From Saonia sp964398035 (lineage in GTDB: Bacteria > Bacteroidota > Bacteroidia > Flavobacteriales > Flavobacteriaceae), in the NCBI GenBank assembly GCA_964398035.1, contig CAYNLI010000008.1, positions 1 to 42,446 on the forward strand: 42,446 nt of DNA, written 5' to 3'. This document shows, piece after piece, positions 16,792-23,318 of this stretch; the stretch's first letter is position 1, and each line of letters starts with the position of its first letter. Below the pieces are notes generated by a model. The model ran no database searches, was not told where the DNA came from, and saw only the letters and a program-made list of their open reading frames with translations. The position numbers were made by a program, and so were the translations under genes.

Positions 16792-17166
16792 ATGATTACA
16801 TTTAAGAGAGTACTAAGCACTACGTTAAAAGGTATGGTAGAAGGAGTCAACATGCTCAACTCTGCTACCCTTAAAACTTCTGGGGTCGTTATAAACGAGA
16901 CCGCTAATATCATAGGGGCATCTTGCGACATGGCACAGGAGTCCGTGCACAAGAAGTTAACGGACAATGAGATAACGACACACGGTTTCGGGTGGCATCT
17001 AAAAGGGCGTCACAATGACGACTTCAAGATACAGAAGGTAATCGACGGTCGTATCGACATCAAAGAATACATATCGGCAAACTTGAGCGACGTTCCCGAG
17101 GGAATGAAAGATGCTCTTGACAAGATAATGAAAAGGCAAACGGTTCAACCTAATACTGCTGACTAA
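16792..17166 (+). CDS. Unknown protein at the right edge of the gap
   Basis: 124 residues; the start is 10 bases from the gap, so a longer N-terminus is not excluded. Two halves: a helical hydrophilic first half (LKGMVEGVNMLNSATLKTSG) and a charged second half (ISANLSDVPEGMKDALDKIM). No family recognised. It converges on the leftward RepL-like gene, with 17 bases of tail-to-tail overlap. One sampled 60-base line has 29 G or C, higher than phage genes further right. Confidence 0.5.
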   Translation: MITFKRVLSTTLKGMVEGVNMLNSATLKTSGVVINETANIIGASCDMAQESVHKKLTDNEITTHGFGWHLKGRHNDDFKIQKVIDGRIDIKEYISANLSDVPEGMKDALDKIMKRQTVQPNTAD

Positions 17167-17617
17167 TCAACGACATGTAATGTTCGTAGGTGTCTACATT
17201 AAACCTGCAATGAGTCTTAAAGGCCGATTTTAAATCGCGGTTAAGGGCAATATTATTGCCTATGGCATACTCAGGATTGAGCAAATAGGTGTTTCTGGCA
17301 ACCTTTATTATAACATTGGCAGCAATCAACGCCCTTGTTTTATTATAATAGTCACGCACTCTAATGCTTCCGTAAGTACGCCTGTTCATCGTAAAGGTGA
17401 ACACGTCGATTGGAGAATGGACATCTGGATTGTACATATTTATATGACAGTCGTTCTGGATACACAACAACAGTCTATCGCCAAGCACATACTTTGTGCC
17501 AACAGCAGTATAGACAGGAAACTCCAGAGCAGATAACCTTGTGCTGCAATAGGTATCCAAACGGTATTTTAATTGGGTGGACTTAAACAGATTGTAGAGA
17601 ATGTTGTATCTTCGCAT
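17150..17617 (-). CDS. Winged-helix protein, RepL-like replication initiator candidate
   Basis: 155 residues. The C-terminal half reads like a winged helix: a helix (RVRDYYNKTRALIAANVIIK), then VARNTYLLNPEYAIGNN. The ending Y-x-x-N-P-x-x-x-x-G is the pattern seen in RepL-type plasmid and phage initiators. The N-terminal half (TRLSALEFPVYTAVGTKYVL) is less informative. It is the only leftward gene on the right contig, and 17618-18219 upstream of it carries a large palindrome and AT-rich repeats, as around a plasmid origin. A plain transcription regulator is the main alternative. Confidence 0.45.
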   Translation of the reverse strand: MRRYNILYNLFKSTQLKYRLDTYCSTRLSALEFPVYTAVGTKYVLGDRLLLCIQNDCHINMYNPDVHSPIDVFTFTMNRRTYGSIRVRDYYNKTRALIAANVIIKVARNTYLLNPEYAIGNNIALNRDLKSAFKTHCRFNVDTYEHYMSLISQQY

Positions 17618-17639
17618 TGTATTGTATTTATGTTATTTA

Positions 17640-17678
17640 AACCCTTCAGAGCTGTAAACTCTTATGAAGGGTTTTTTT
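17640..17678 (+). terminator. Strong rightward terminator
   Basis: AACCCTTCA and TGAAGGGTT form a perfect 9-pair stem with extra inner pairing (AGAG with CTCT), followed by a run of seven T. On the plus strand it would stop transcripts that come from the gap side, antisense to the RepL-like gene. On the minus strand it lies in that gene's leader. Confidence 0.75.
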
Positions 17679-17763
17679 ATGGCGTATATCGACACTTATA
17701 ATGCAAATATAACCCTTTATTTCAATTTACCTAAAAACCGTATAATGCGGGCTAAGAGCATAC

Positions 17764-17854
17764 AAAGTGTTCCCTGTGTTACACTTCGCCTGACCACAAT
17801 GTATAAATCACCATATATTTATGGTCAGCTAAAGTGTAACACAGGGAACACTTT
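17764..17854. repeat. Large inverted repeat, 23-base perfect arms
   Basis: Arms 17764-17786 and 17832-17854 are perfect reverse complements (left arm begins AAAGTGTTCCCTGTG). The 45-base spacer holds a second inverted pair, TGACCA 17791-17796 and TGGTCA 17822-17827, around an AT-rich core. The whole could extrude as a cruciform. It lies in a non-coding stretch of about 600 bases beside the RepL-like gene. Possible roles: replication origin, recombination site, or a strongly folded RNA. Confidence 0.85.
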
Positions 17855-17888
17855 AGGTGGCTGTATCTCAATGAAAAGTTTGTAAAAC

Positions 17889-17982
17889 GCTGATAATCAG
17901 CAAAAAATCGGTTTTGCCTGTAGTTATACTAGGCATTTATAGAATTTAATACGCCCTTAAAGGCGCGGGGGCTTAGCAGCCC
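17889..17982. other. Cluster of short palindromes in non-coding DNA
   Basis: Three dyads follow one another: GCTGATAATCAGC at 17889-17901 (6-1-6), TGCCT and AGGCA at 17915-17919 and 17931-17935, and GGGCT-TAGC-AGCCC at 17969-17982. The last lies in a G+C-rich patch reaching to about 18003. They could be protein-binding sites or RNA hairpins; no gene is seen here. Confidence 0.5.
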
Positions 17983-18068
17983 ACCTTCGCCTCTCCCGGC
18001 GTCCTTATTGCGTATTTTCTCTTTATATTATATCCAATGCCAAGATAGATTATTAAGTGTGTTATATT

Positions 18069-18140
18069 ACTATAATACTATAACTACTTACTATAACTAC
18101 TAATAATACTATAATTAATCACATGGTATTATTACTATAA
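18069..18140. repeat. Five ACTATAA copies in an AT-rich tract
   Basis: ACTATAA occurs at 18069, 18077, 18090, 18108 and 18134. The surrounding 18025-18215 is almost all A and T with few G. Repeats of this kind beside an initiator gene can act as iterons or as an unwinding element. Their uneven spacing rules out a CRISPR array. Confidence 0.6.
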
Positions 18141-18219
18141 TTACCTTTATTAAATTATTGTTCTTGTTAAAATTGCTCTTATTAAGTTATTTATTAATCT
18201 TTTTTTAAACTATTAAATC

Positions 18220-18411
18220 ATGGTTAAACCTTTGTTAGTTGGTCCTTGGGGGCTACGTTATTTACTGGCTATTGTCAGTTTGGTACTGTTCAACTACGGT
18301 CTTTCTTTGGAAGCTACCGTATTGGGCGTATTTGTCTTATTAAGTATCCTTTGGTCTATTATTGGACCTTTGATACACTCTTACCTAGGTGATGACAGCC
18401 CATTTGAATAG
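18220..18411 (+). CDS. Small two-helix membrane protein, unknown
   Basis: 63 residues: two hydrophobic segments (LRYLLAIVSLVLFNYGLSL and ATVLGVFVLLSILWSIIGPL) and a short acidic tail. First of three consecutive small membrane-protein genes. No family recognised. The AT-rich repeat tract lies just upstream and may hold its promoter, though no TAnnTTTG is seen. Confidence 0.5.
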   Translation: MVKPLLVGPWGLRYLLAIVSLVLFNYGLSLEATVLGVFVLLSILWSIIGPLIHSYLGDDSPFE

Positions 18412-18507
18412 GCTGTTTTCAGTCCTACTACATTTTAAGTATATTACCATTACCCGTACAGAGATAATCTCTTATGCGGGCTTATTCAATATCTAAATAC
18501 ATAAATT

Positions 18508-18951
18508 ATGAAACTTTTAATTATTAAGCGGTCAATGACTTTATTGGCCTGTATCTTCCTCGTCCTTTGTCTACTGTTTGCCATAGAGGGAAATGACTTG
18601 ATTTCATTTATCTGCTTTGCTATAGCGGTCATTATGGCGCTGGTAGTCATGTGGATTCCCATTGCTCCCGTAAAGACCTACACGGACAGAGGGCTGTGTT
18701 TACAGTTATATTACTTCGTAAGCTTAATCAACTCTGAAGAGGTCAATCTTCATCAAGTGGTTGACAAACAGCTTTGTGATGGTATCATAAGTGAGGATAA
18801 TCACAATGTTCTCATAGAATATGTTTACCAGCACTTCACCGATGAGCTTGGTTTCAATCTGTTCCCGGACAGTGCCATTAGGTCAAGGCGAGAACATATT
18901 CAAGCACTGTTGGAAGAACAGGTTGACAGATATGGCGTGTTCTCATTATAA
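18508..18951 (+). CDS. Membrane protein with soluble C-terminal domain, unknown
   Basis: 147 residues. Two membrane segments at about residues 9-27 and 31-52 (LLACIFLVLCLLFAIEG; FICFAIAVIMALVVMWIPIA), then about 90 soluble residues with predicted helices and no catalytic motif. It belongs with the two neighbouring membrane genes. Confidence 0.55.
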   Translation: MKLLIIKRSMTLLACIFLVLCLLFAIEGNDLISFICFAIAVIMALVVMWIPIAPVKTYTDRGLCLQLYYFVSLINSEEVNLHQVVDKQLCDGIISEDNHNVLIEYVYQHFTDELGFNLFPDSAIRSRREHIQALLEEQVDRYGVFSL

Positions 18952-18990
18952 CAATTCATAAAATAGTAATCATTTTAAATATATATCATT

Positions 18991-19302
18991 ATGAAATACT
19001 TTATCGGAGCGATAGCGCTCATGTTCATGCTTTCCTTTGGAGGGCATTTGGCAGTCTACGTTATAAGTGGCTGCATTATGTTCGTTGGAATGGTGCTCAT
19101 TTGTGAGACCACTCCAATCATTAAGAAGCTCTTCAAGTTCACGGCTGGTATCGTCGACCTTGTACTGTTCGGTTTCGGCATCTATGCGCTAAGCGCAATG
19201 GGGCCTACCGTATCAATTGGATTAAGCGTCTGTGGTATACTGTTCACTGTGTTCTACAAACCTTTGCTTAGAAAAAAAACAGTTAAACGTTCAACAGAAT
19301 AA
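18991..19302 (+). CDS. Small membrane protein, unknown
   Basis: 103 residues with three to four hydrophobic segments (GAIALMFMLSFGGHLAVYVI; IVDLVLFGFGIYALSAM; VSIGLSVCGILFTVFY) and a basic tail (LLRKKTVKRSTE). Two bases separate it from the DUF4313-like gene, so the two are probably co-transcribed. Confidence 0.55.
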   Translation: MKYFIGAIALMFMLSFGGHLAVYVISGCIMFVGMVLICETTPIIKKLFKFTAGIVDLVLFGFGIYALSAMGPTVSIGLSVCGILFTVFYKPLLRKKTVKRSTE

Positions 19303-19304
19303 TT

Positions 19305-19781
19305 ATGGAACAAGTAAAATTCAAAGAATGGTTGTGCGATATAAAGTACGAGCATTATTCAGGCAATAATAGAGTAGCTATTATTCTTATGGACTCCACT
19401 AATGGGGACATAGTTACTATAGCAACTACCAATCTAGCTAATTTATACTTACCTGATGGCTATGTATTTATTGATAATTGCTCACAAAACAAAGGCATTG
19501 TAGGGGCTCTTGTTAAAGCTGGTGCAATAGAAGAAACTGGTAAGTACGCGGATAATGGATTCGCTACTTTTCCAGTATGCAAACTCTTAAAACGCCCCAA
19601 GGATACACTGGTAAATCCAAATGTGCCAGTGTATTTACGAGATCACTCTATCGTAAGACGTAGCGATAGTGTTGAAGTGTATAGAAGCAGTCTTGATAAT
19701 TGTGTGAGCAATATCATATACTTCACAGGTGACGACCTTTACACGATACAACCTAGAGATATCCAAGATGAATCTTCTTGA
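19305..19781 (+). CDS. DUF4313-like protein
   Basis: 158 residues. The first 100 fit the DUF4313 pattern that I recall from Bacteroides mobile elements: an N-terminal KFKEWLCDIKYEHY strand, VAIILMDSTNGDIVTIATTN, NKGIVGALVKAGAIEETGK and FATFPVCKLL. A C-terminal extension of about 55 residues is not part of that pattern. The function of the family is unknown. Its presence, with the SSB just downstream, is the main reason to suspect a plasmid or conjugative-element origin for this stretch. Confidence 0.65.
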   Translation: MEQVKFKEWLCDIKYEHYSGNNRVAIILMDSTNGDIVTIATTNLANLYLPDGYVFIDNCSQNKGIVGALVKAGAIEETGKYADNGFATFPVCKLLKRPKDTLVNPNVPVYLRDHSIVRRSDSVEVYRSSLDNCVSNIIYFTGDDLYTIQPRDIQDESS

Positions 19782-20031
19782 GACACGTAACAAATCACTC
19801 GAACAGACAATCATGGCCAACGTATATACACAGCATTGTATTGCTGAAATAAGTAGGATTATGATGACCATGAAAAGTAAAGGTAAATTCACCTTTATCT
19901 TCCAGTTCAGTAGCTTTCAAGAGAAAGAGCTGAACGATTATATCATTAGATACCTTAAATTAAAACGGTACTATGTCGATGTAAATATGAACAAGGGGCA
20001 GAATGGCCCTAGAATACAAATAAGCTGGTAG
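19768..20031 (+). CDS. Small unknown protein overlapping the DUF4313-like gene
   Basis: 87 residues from ATG 19768, which lies inside the end of the previous gene (14-base overlap). A longer in-frame start at 19729 would deepen the overlap and is less likely. Pattern: helix, strand (KFTFIFQFSSF), helix, strand (YYVDVNMNKG). Not recognised. Confidence 0.5.
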   Translation: MNLLETRNKSLEQTIMANVYTQHCIAEISRIMMTMKSKGKFTFIFQFSSFQEKELNDYIIRYLKLKRYYVDVNMNKGQNGPRIQISW

Positions 20032-20066
20032 AGTACCAGAAATCAATTTAATTAAATATAGTAATT

Positions 20067-20393
20067 ATGAATTCTATTAAAAACAGTGTACAGTTAGTCG
20101 GTCATATTGGTAAAGACCCTATCATCACCGTATTGGATGATGGTAAAAAAATAGCAAGGTTTCAACTTGCTACCAATGAGAACTACGTGAGCAATGATGA
20201 AAAACATGTCAATACAAATTGGCATAGTATTGTTGCCTGGAACAAGACCGCAGTTATTATTGAGAACCACTTGAACAAGGGTGACCATGTCGCCATTCAG
20301 GGCAAGCTGGTTTCTCGCTCCTACAATGATAAGGACGGAAATAAGCGATACATCACAGAAGTGAAAGTTCGTGAAATCTTAATGTTAAAATAG
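20067..20393 (+). CDS. ssb: Single-stranded DNA-binding protein
   Basis: 108 residues, an OB-fold SSB: NSVQLVGHIGKDP, ARFQLATNENY, then WHSIVAWNKTAVIIENHLNK, GDHVAIQGKLVSRSY and a final ITEVKVREI strand. It lacks the long flexible linker and acidic C-terminal tip of cellular SSB, so it may not recruit host repair proteins through that tip. Short SSBs of this kind are frequent on Bacteroidota mobile elements and phages. A strong terminator follows at 20414. Confidence 0.9.
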   Translation: MNSIKNSVQLVGHIGKDPIITVLDDGKKIARFQLATNENYVSNDEKHVNTNWHSIVAWNKTAVIIENHLNKGDHVAIQGKLVSRSYNDKDGNKRYITEVKVREILMLK

Positions 20394-20413
20394 TAGTTTG
20401 GAAATATTAAACT

Positions 20414-20446
20414 AAAAAAGGGAGAGTTATCAGCTTTCCCTTTTTT
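20414..20446 (+). terminator. Rho-independent terminator after ssb
   Basis: AAAAAAGGGA and TCCCTTTTTT pair around a 13-base loop, with the final T run as tail. It closes the 18220-20393 gene group. Confidence 0.8.
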
Positions 20447-20496
20447 GAATTCAAATTTAGAATCAAGTAATTAATAATCAATAAAATATATATAGC

Positions 20497-20841
20497 ATGA
20501 CAAATATAGCGAATAAAAAAAGAAGAACAAGGATTAGTTCAAATAACACGAACACAACCCCTCAATTGGTCTGTAGGTATGAAGCCTTCAGTCACATGAA
20601 AGTGGAAGAGCTAAAGCCTTCGAGCAAGCCTATGAGCGCATACACATACTTTCGTATAATGAAATATCAAGCAAGTATTAAAAAGCTTAGAAATTCTACG
20701 GAACGTAGGTATAGAAAAATATATGGCCACCACTCTACGCAAATAGCAATGGCTAAAATGTGGAGAGCGATGGCTAAATTACATGCGGAGTTTGGTTCCG
20801 CACTGGAAGATGCATTAACCGCGGAAAGATCAATCATATAA
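20497..20841 (+). CDS. Small basic protein, unknown
   Basis: 114 residues, basic N-terminus (KKRRTRISSNNTN), then a helical part (SAYTYFRIMKYQASIKKLRN) and MAKMWRAMAKLHAEFGSALE. Not recognised; nucleic-acid binding is possible from charge only. First gene after the ssb terminator. Confidence 0.5.
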   Translation: MTNIANKKRRTRISSNNTNTTPQLVCRYEAFSHMKVEELKPSSKPMSAYTYFRIMKYQASIKKLRNSTERRYRKIYGHHSTQIAMAKMWRAMAKLHAEFGSALEDALTAERSII

Positions 20842-20843
20842 TT

Positions 20844-20957
20844 ATGGAAACTGCAGTTATGAAAGAGTGGTTGGAAAGTAAGATAAAAGAAAATAAAACG
20901 TGGCTCAAAGTCTCTGAAGATTTTGAAGTGCGAGCTTATTATATTGGAAAAAATTAA
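20844..20957 (+). CDS. Tiny unknown protein
   Basis: 37 residues starting METAVMKEWLESKIKENKTW, helical and charged. It begins 2 bases after the previous stop, the spacing of neighbouring genes, which is the main support. Confidence 0.4.
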   Translation: METAVMKEWLESKIKENKTWLKVSEDFEVRAYYIGKN

Positions 20958-20970
20958 ATAAAGAACAATA

Positions 20971-21318
20971 ATGATATACGTAGAAATAGGAATAAAGACG
21001 CAGCAGCTTGATTATAGAACAGCTCGCAAGAATTTTACAAATGAGGATCATTTGCAGAACTATCTTAACAGACTGGAAAAAGCGGGCTCTAAAGTTACAT
21101 CAATACACCCTAGGGAGATTCCATTGAATGATTGGTCTTGGGACAGATTTTTTAATTGTCATCCAGACTACATTGCCAAGAAGACATGGAAAAATGCTAA
21201 TCTTATGGTCAGTTTTGATGCGAGCCAGTTCAGTGATAAATTTACTACATTGATGTTGGATAAAGATTTTGTCGGAGCTAAAGAAGTCTACGGCTCATTT
21301 AAAACAAAGAACTTATGA
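20971..21318 (+). CDS. Unknown protein
   Basis: 115 residues with alternating strands and helices (MIYVEIGIKTQQLDYRTAR; LQNYLNRLEKAGSKVTSIHP). No motif recognised. Its last 4 bases overlap the next start (ATGA). Confidence 0.5.
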   Translation: MIYVEIGIKTQQLDYRTARKNFTNEDHLQNYLNRLEKAGSKVTSIHPREIPLNDWSWDRFFNCHPDYIAKKTWKNANLMVSFDASQFSDKFTTLMLDKDFVGAKEVYGSFKTKNL

Positions 21319-21452
21319 AAACCCAATTGAAAAATAGATTGAACACTATATGGAAATGGGTCGAGATAATTTTTATGGGTATCTTCGTGATGCTCGTGAT
21401 TAATTCTACGATATATTTACTAACAACATTATGGCTAATGCTACAAAAATAA
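21315..21452 (+). CDS. Tiny single-pass membrane protein
   Basis: 45 residues: a basic start (MKTQLKNRLNTIWKW) and one hydrophobic segment (IIFMGIFVMLVINSTIYLL). It overlaps both neighbours (4 bases upstream, 22 downstream). The size and charge pattern would suit a small membrane effector, but nothing proves a role. Confidence 0.45.
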   Translation: MKTQLKNRLNTIWKWVEIIFMGIFVMLVINSTIYLLTTLWLMLQK

Positions 21453-21676
21453 TATTTAACTGGAGTAGAGAAACTATTATGCTCTACCTGAAATATACAG
21501 GTTATCACAATAGTTTCTTGCTGCTTCGAAATGAAGCCCACCTTAAAAAATTTATGTTTGAGATGGAAAAAAAAGAGAATGAATACAAGTCCTATTGTAA
21601 AAGAGGCGCTGTAACCTTTAACAAATATAGAGTGGCATATACACAAGCAAGATATTTATTGAAGCGAATTAAATAA
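21431..21676 (+). CDS. Small unknown protein
   Basis: 81 residues, helical and basic (HLKKFMFEMEKKENEYKSYC; YTQARYLLKRIK). It starts inside the preceding membrane gene. Not recognised. Confidence 0.5.
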   Translation: MANATKIIFNWSRETIMLYLKYTGYHNSFLLLRNEAHLKKFMFEMEKKENEYKSYCKRGAVTFNKYRVAYTQARYLLKRIK

Positions 21677-21691
21677 AATTATGTAAATTTA
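21659..21691 (+). promoter_or_regulatory. Possible promoter for the 21722 gene
   Basis: TTG at 21659-21661 and TAAATTTA at 21684-21691, a 7-of-8 match to TAnnTTTG, 22 bases apart. Spacing is slightly long. The gene behind it has its own terminator, fitting a separate unit. Confidence 0.3.
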
Positions 21692-21721
21692 TATCCTTAT
21701 AATAAATTAAATCTTATAGAT

Positions 21722-22147
21722 ATGGGTGCAATGACAGGGAAATATCCTGCTTTAGAAGCAATTAATGATTTATACAATGCCAATGGCACTGTAACAGCTA
21801 TACAGTTAATGGGCTCTATCATAAGAGATCCAATGCTTCAACAATTGATCAATCATGATGATGGTCGATTTTTAATCGAAAGGGTGTATGCTAATCTAGC
21901 TGTTGGTGATTTAGCCATTTCAGGAAATAGAGTAGGTAGAATTACATCTAAGAGCACTGCCGGAGGCGGTCAAAGAATTGGTGTTACATTTGCGAGTTAT
22001 CCGCAAACACCAAACACGGCGCCTGTTAACGAGGAAGCAACATATGTTCTTGCTTCTGGCGGAGTACCTGCTGCTGATGGCTCAGTTAAAATTACATATG
22101 CGAATTCCATTACGGGAGAGCATATAATTTTTATGAAAGAGAAATAA
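21722..22147 (+). CDS. Unknown protein in its own transcription unit
   Basis: 141 residues. The first half is helical (YPALEAINDLYNANG; TAIQLMGSIIRDPMLQQLIN); the second is Gly/Ala/Thr-rich and beta (VGRITSKSTAGGGQRIGVTF). No family recognised. A possible promoter before it and a clear terminator 45 bases after it isolate the gene, so it may be expressed at a different level from its neighbours. A small virion or decoration protein is one guess. Confidence 0.55.
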   Translation: MGAMTGKYPALEAINDLYNANGTVTAIQLMGSIIRDPMLQQLINHDDGRFLIERVYANLAVGDLAISGNRVGRITSKSTAGGGQRIGVTFASYPQTPNTAPVNEEATYVLASGGVPAADGSVKITYANSITGEHIIFMKEK

Positions 22148-22191
22148 AAAATACTGGATTCCATATTCAGTTGGTTGGTTATTTTTAATTT

Positions 22192-22220
22192 AAAGCTCCT
22201 GGTGGTTCAGGAGCTTTTTT
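22192..22220 (+). terminator. Rho-independent terminator
   Basis: AAAGCTCCTG and CAGGAGCTTT form a perfect 10-pair stem around a 6-base loop, with a T6 tail. Confidence 0.85.
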
Positions 22221-22239
22221 AATGCTTAAAATTTAAGAC

Positions 22240-22443
22240 ATGGCAATTAAAAGAATTGATGATTTTACGGAAACAGATATCGCTCGAATATGGATGATGT
22301 GCATTATCTGTAAAGAGAATCATTATCAAATCGGCACTTCATCTAGAAAAGAAGTGGATCGGGTTGAGGAAAAAATAAAAGATCATGTAGAAAAATATGG
22401 GTCAAAGTATATAGAAAGAACGACAAATATTGAAAAGTCGTAA
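22240..22443 (+). CDS. Small unknown protein
   Basis: 67 residues, charged and helical (DFTETDIARIWMMCIICKEN; VDRVEEKIKDHVEKYG). Not recognised. The next promoter begins inside its last codons. Confidence 0.45.
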   Translation: MAIKRIDDFTETDIARIWMMCIICKENHYQIGTSSRKEVDRVEEKIKDHVEKYGSKYIERTTNIEKS

Positions 22444-22459
22444 ATAATAACTATATTTG
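22430..22459 (+). promoter_or_regulatory. Bacteroidota-type promoter
   Basis: TTG at 22430-22432, a 19-base spacer and TATATTTG at 22452-22459, a full match to the TTG-N19-21-TAnnTTTG pattern. It points toward the metalloprotease and the helicase operon, leaving a leader of about 140 bases. Confidence 0.7.
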
Positions 22460-22465
22460 GCTTTA

Positions 22466-22606
22466 CCATTGTTGGGATGGTCTACAAAACAGAAAGGAGC
22501 TATTACTCTTTTATTTTAACCCTTGGAGAACCCCAACAGTCTTCAGGGGTTTCTTCATTTAGTATTTTATGAAAATAAATAATTAACAAAAAAAAGAACT
22601 GAAAAA
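22466..22606 (+). ncRNA. Structured leader or small RNA before the metalloprotease
   Basis: TGTTGGG at 22470-22476 can pair with CCCAACA at 22532-22538, enclosing a small inner hairpin (AGGAG with CTCTT near 22496-22511). Alternatively AACCCC at 22529-22534 pairs with GGGGTT at 22546-22551, followed by TCTTCATTT. The two pairings share bases and exclude each other, as in an attenuator. It might also be a free small RNA ending near 22560. Confidence 0.4.
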
Positions 22607-23155
22607 ATGAATAAGCTATATATGTTAGTGCTTTTGTTTGTCTCTTGTGTTGCAGATAAACAAAACGAAAGATTAACTTATGATTATATGCCTAATCAGC
22701 CTGTAATCATTAATGTTGATGTTGTCCCTGTGGGCGATGTAGACGTAAGGTTCCAACACATGTTGGAAGAAGTAAATGCTGATTATTTTAATCGTGACGG
22801 CATTGGAATTAATTTGGTTTTAAAGAACAGAGCCTCAACAATAAGGCTTAATGAAAACGGTTATTTTGTTGTCCCAACAATAATAGGGAAAACTATCATA
22901 ACCGTGTATGTGGTGAAGGAGAATTTGTTAAAATATGATAGGCGCGCTTTTGCAACTGGAAACATGAACATAGTTCTTGGAGAAAGCGTTCAGAGCAATA
23001 GAACCTTAGCTCATGAGATAGGTCACATATACGGTCTTCAACATATAAATGAAGCCAACAATGTGATGAATCCTTTAAGTATAGCTTGGCAATACGATGT
23101 TCCCAATGATTTTAATAAAAGTCAAATAGAGAAAATGTTAAACAACATAAACTAA
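22607..23155 (+). CDS. Metzincin-type zinc metalloprotease, lipoprotein
   Basis: 182 residues. The start is a short export signal (MNKLYMLVLLFVSC) with Cys at residue 14 in a lipobox-like place. The catalytic motif HEIGHIYGLQH (residues 136-146: His136, Glu137, His140, His146) is the full metzincin signature HExxHxxGxxH, and NVMNP at 153-156 gives a plausible Met-turn. It should cut proteins outside the cytoplasm, anchored to a membrane. It is preceded by the promoter and leader at 22430-22606. Such an enzyme is unusual on a phage; possible targets are host surface proteins, superinfecting particles or capsular matrix. Confidence 0.8.
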   Translation: MNKLYMLVLLFVSCVADKQNERLTYDYMPNQPVIINVDVVPVGDVDVRFQHMLEEVNADYFNRDGIGINLVLKNRASTIRLNENGYFVVPTIIGKTIITVYVVKENLLKYDRRAFATGNMNIVLGESVQSNRTLAHEIGHIYGLQHINEANNVMNPLSIAWQYDVPNDFNKSQIEKMLNNIN

Positions 23156-23159
23156 AATT

Positions 23160-23318
23160 ATGGCATTAATAGATTCTACCAATAAAATAACCGCTAAAAG
23201 CTTAGCGGAAACAATATATAATCACAAACCATTGGACCAATTGGAAATTATGACAGAAATAAAAGCGTCATTAAGAAGAATGGCCCACGCCACTATGGAG
23301 GAAATGAAAACTATATGA
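23160..23318 (+). CDS. Tiny unknown protein coupled to the helicase gene
   Basis: 52 residues starting MALIDSTNKITAKSLAETIY, helical. It starts 4 bases after the protease stop and overlaps the helicase start by 4 bases (ATGA). Not recognised. Confidence 0.45.
   Translation: MALIDSTNKITAKSLAETIYNHKPLDQLEIMTEIKASLRRMAHATMEEMKTI

Noticed and set aside
17664..17885. A rightward frame of 73 codons across the large inverted repeat
   Set aside because: It runs through the palindrome arms and starts inside the terminator hairpin. The protein has no coherent pattern.
18069..18140. ACTATAA repeats as a CRISPR array
   Set aside because: The repeats are 7 bases long with uneven spacing of 1 to 19 bases, and there are no cas genes.
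22470..22538. tRNA-like outline with a 7-pair end stem (TGTTGGG and CCCAACA)
   Set aside because: No T8, no T-arm TTC motif, and the inner hairpin has a 6-base loop instead of the 7-base anticodon loop.
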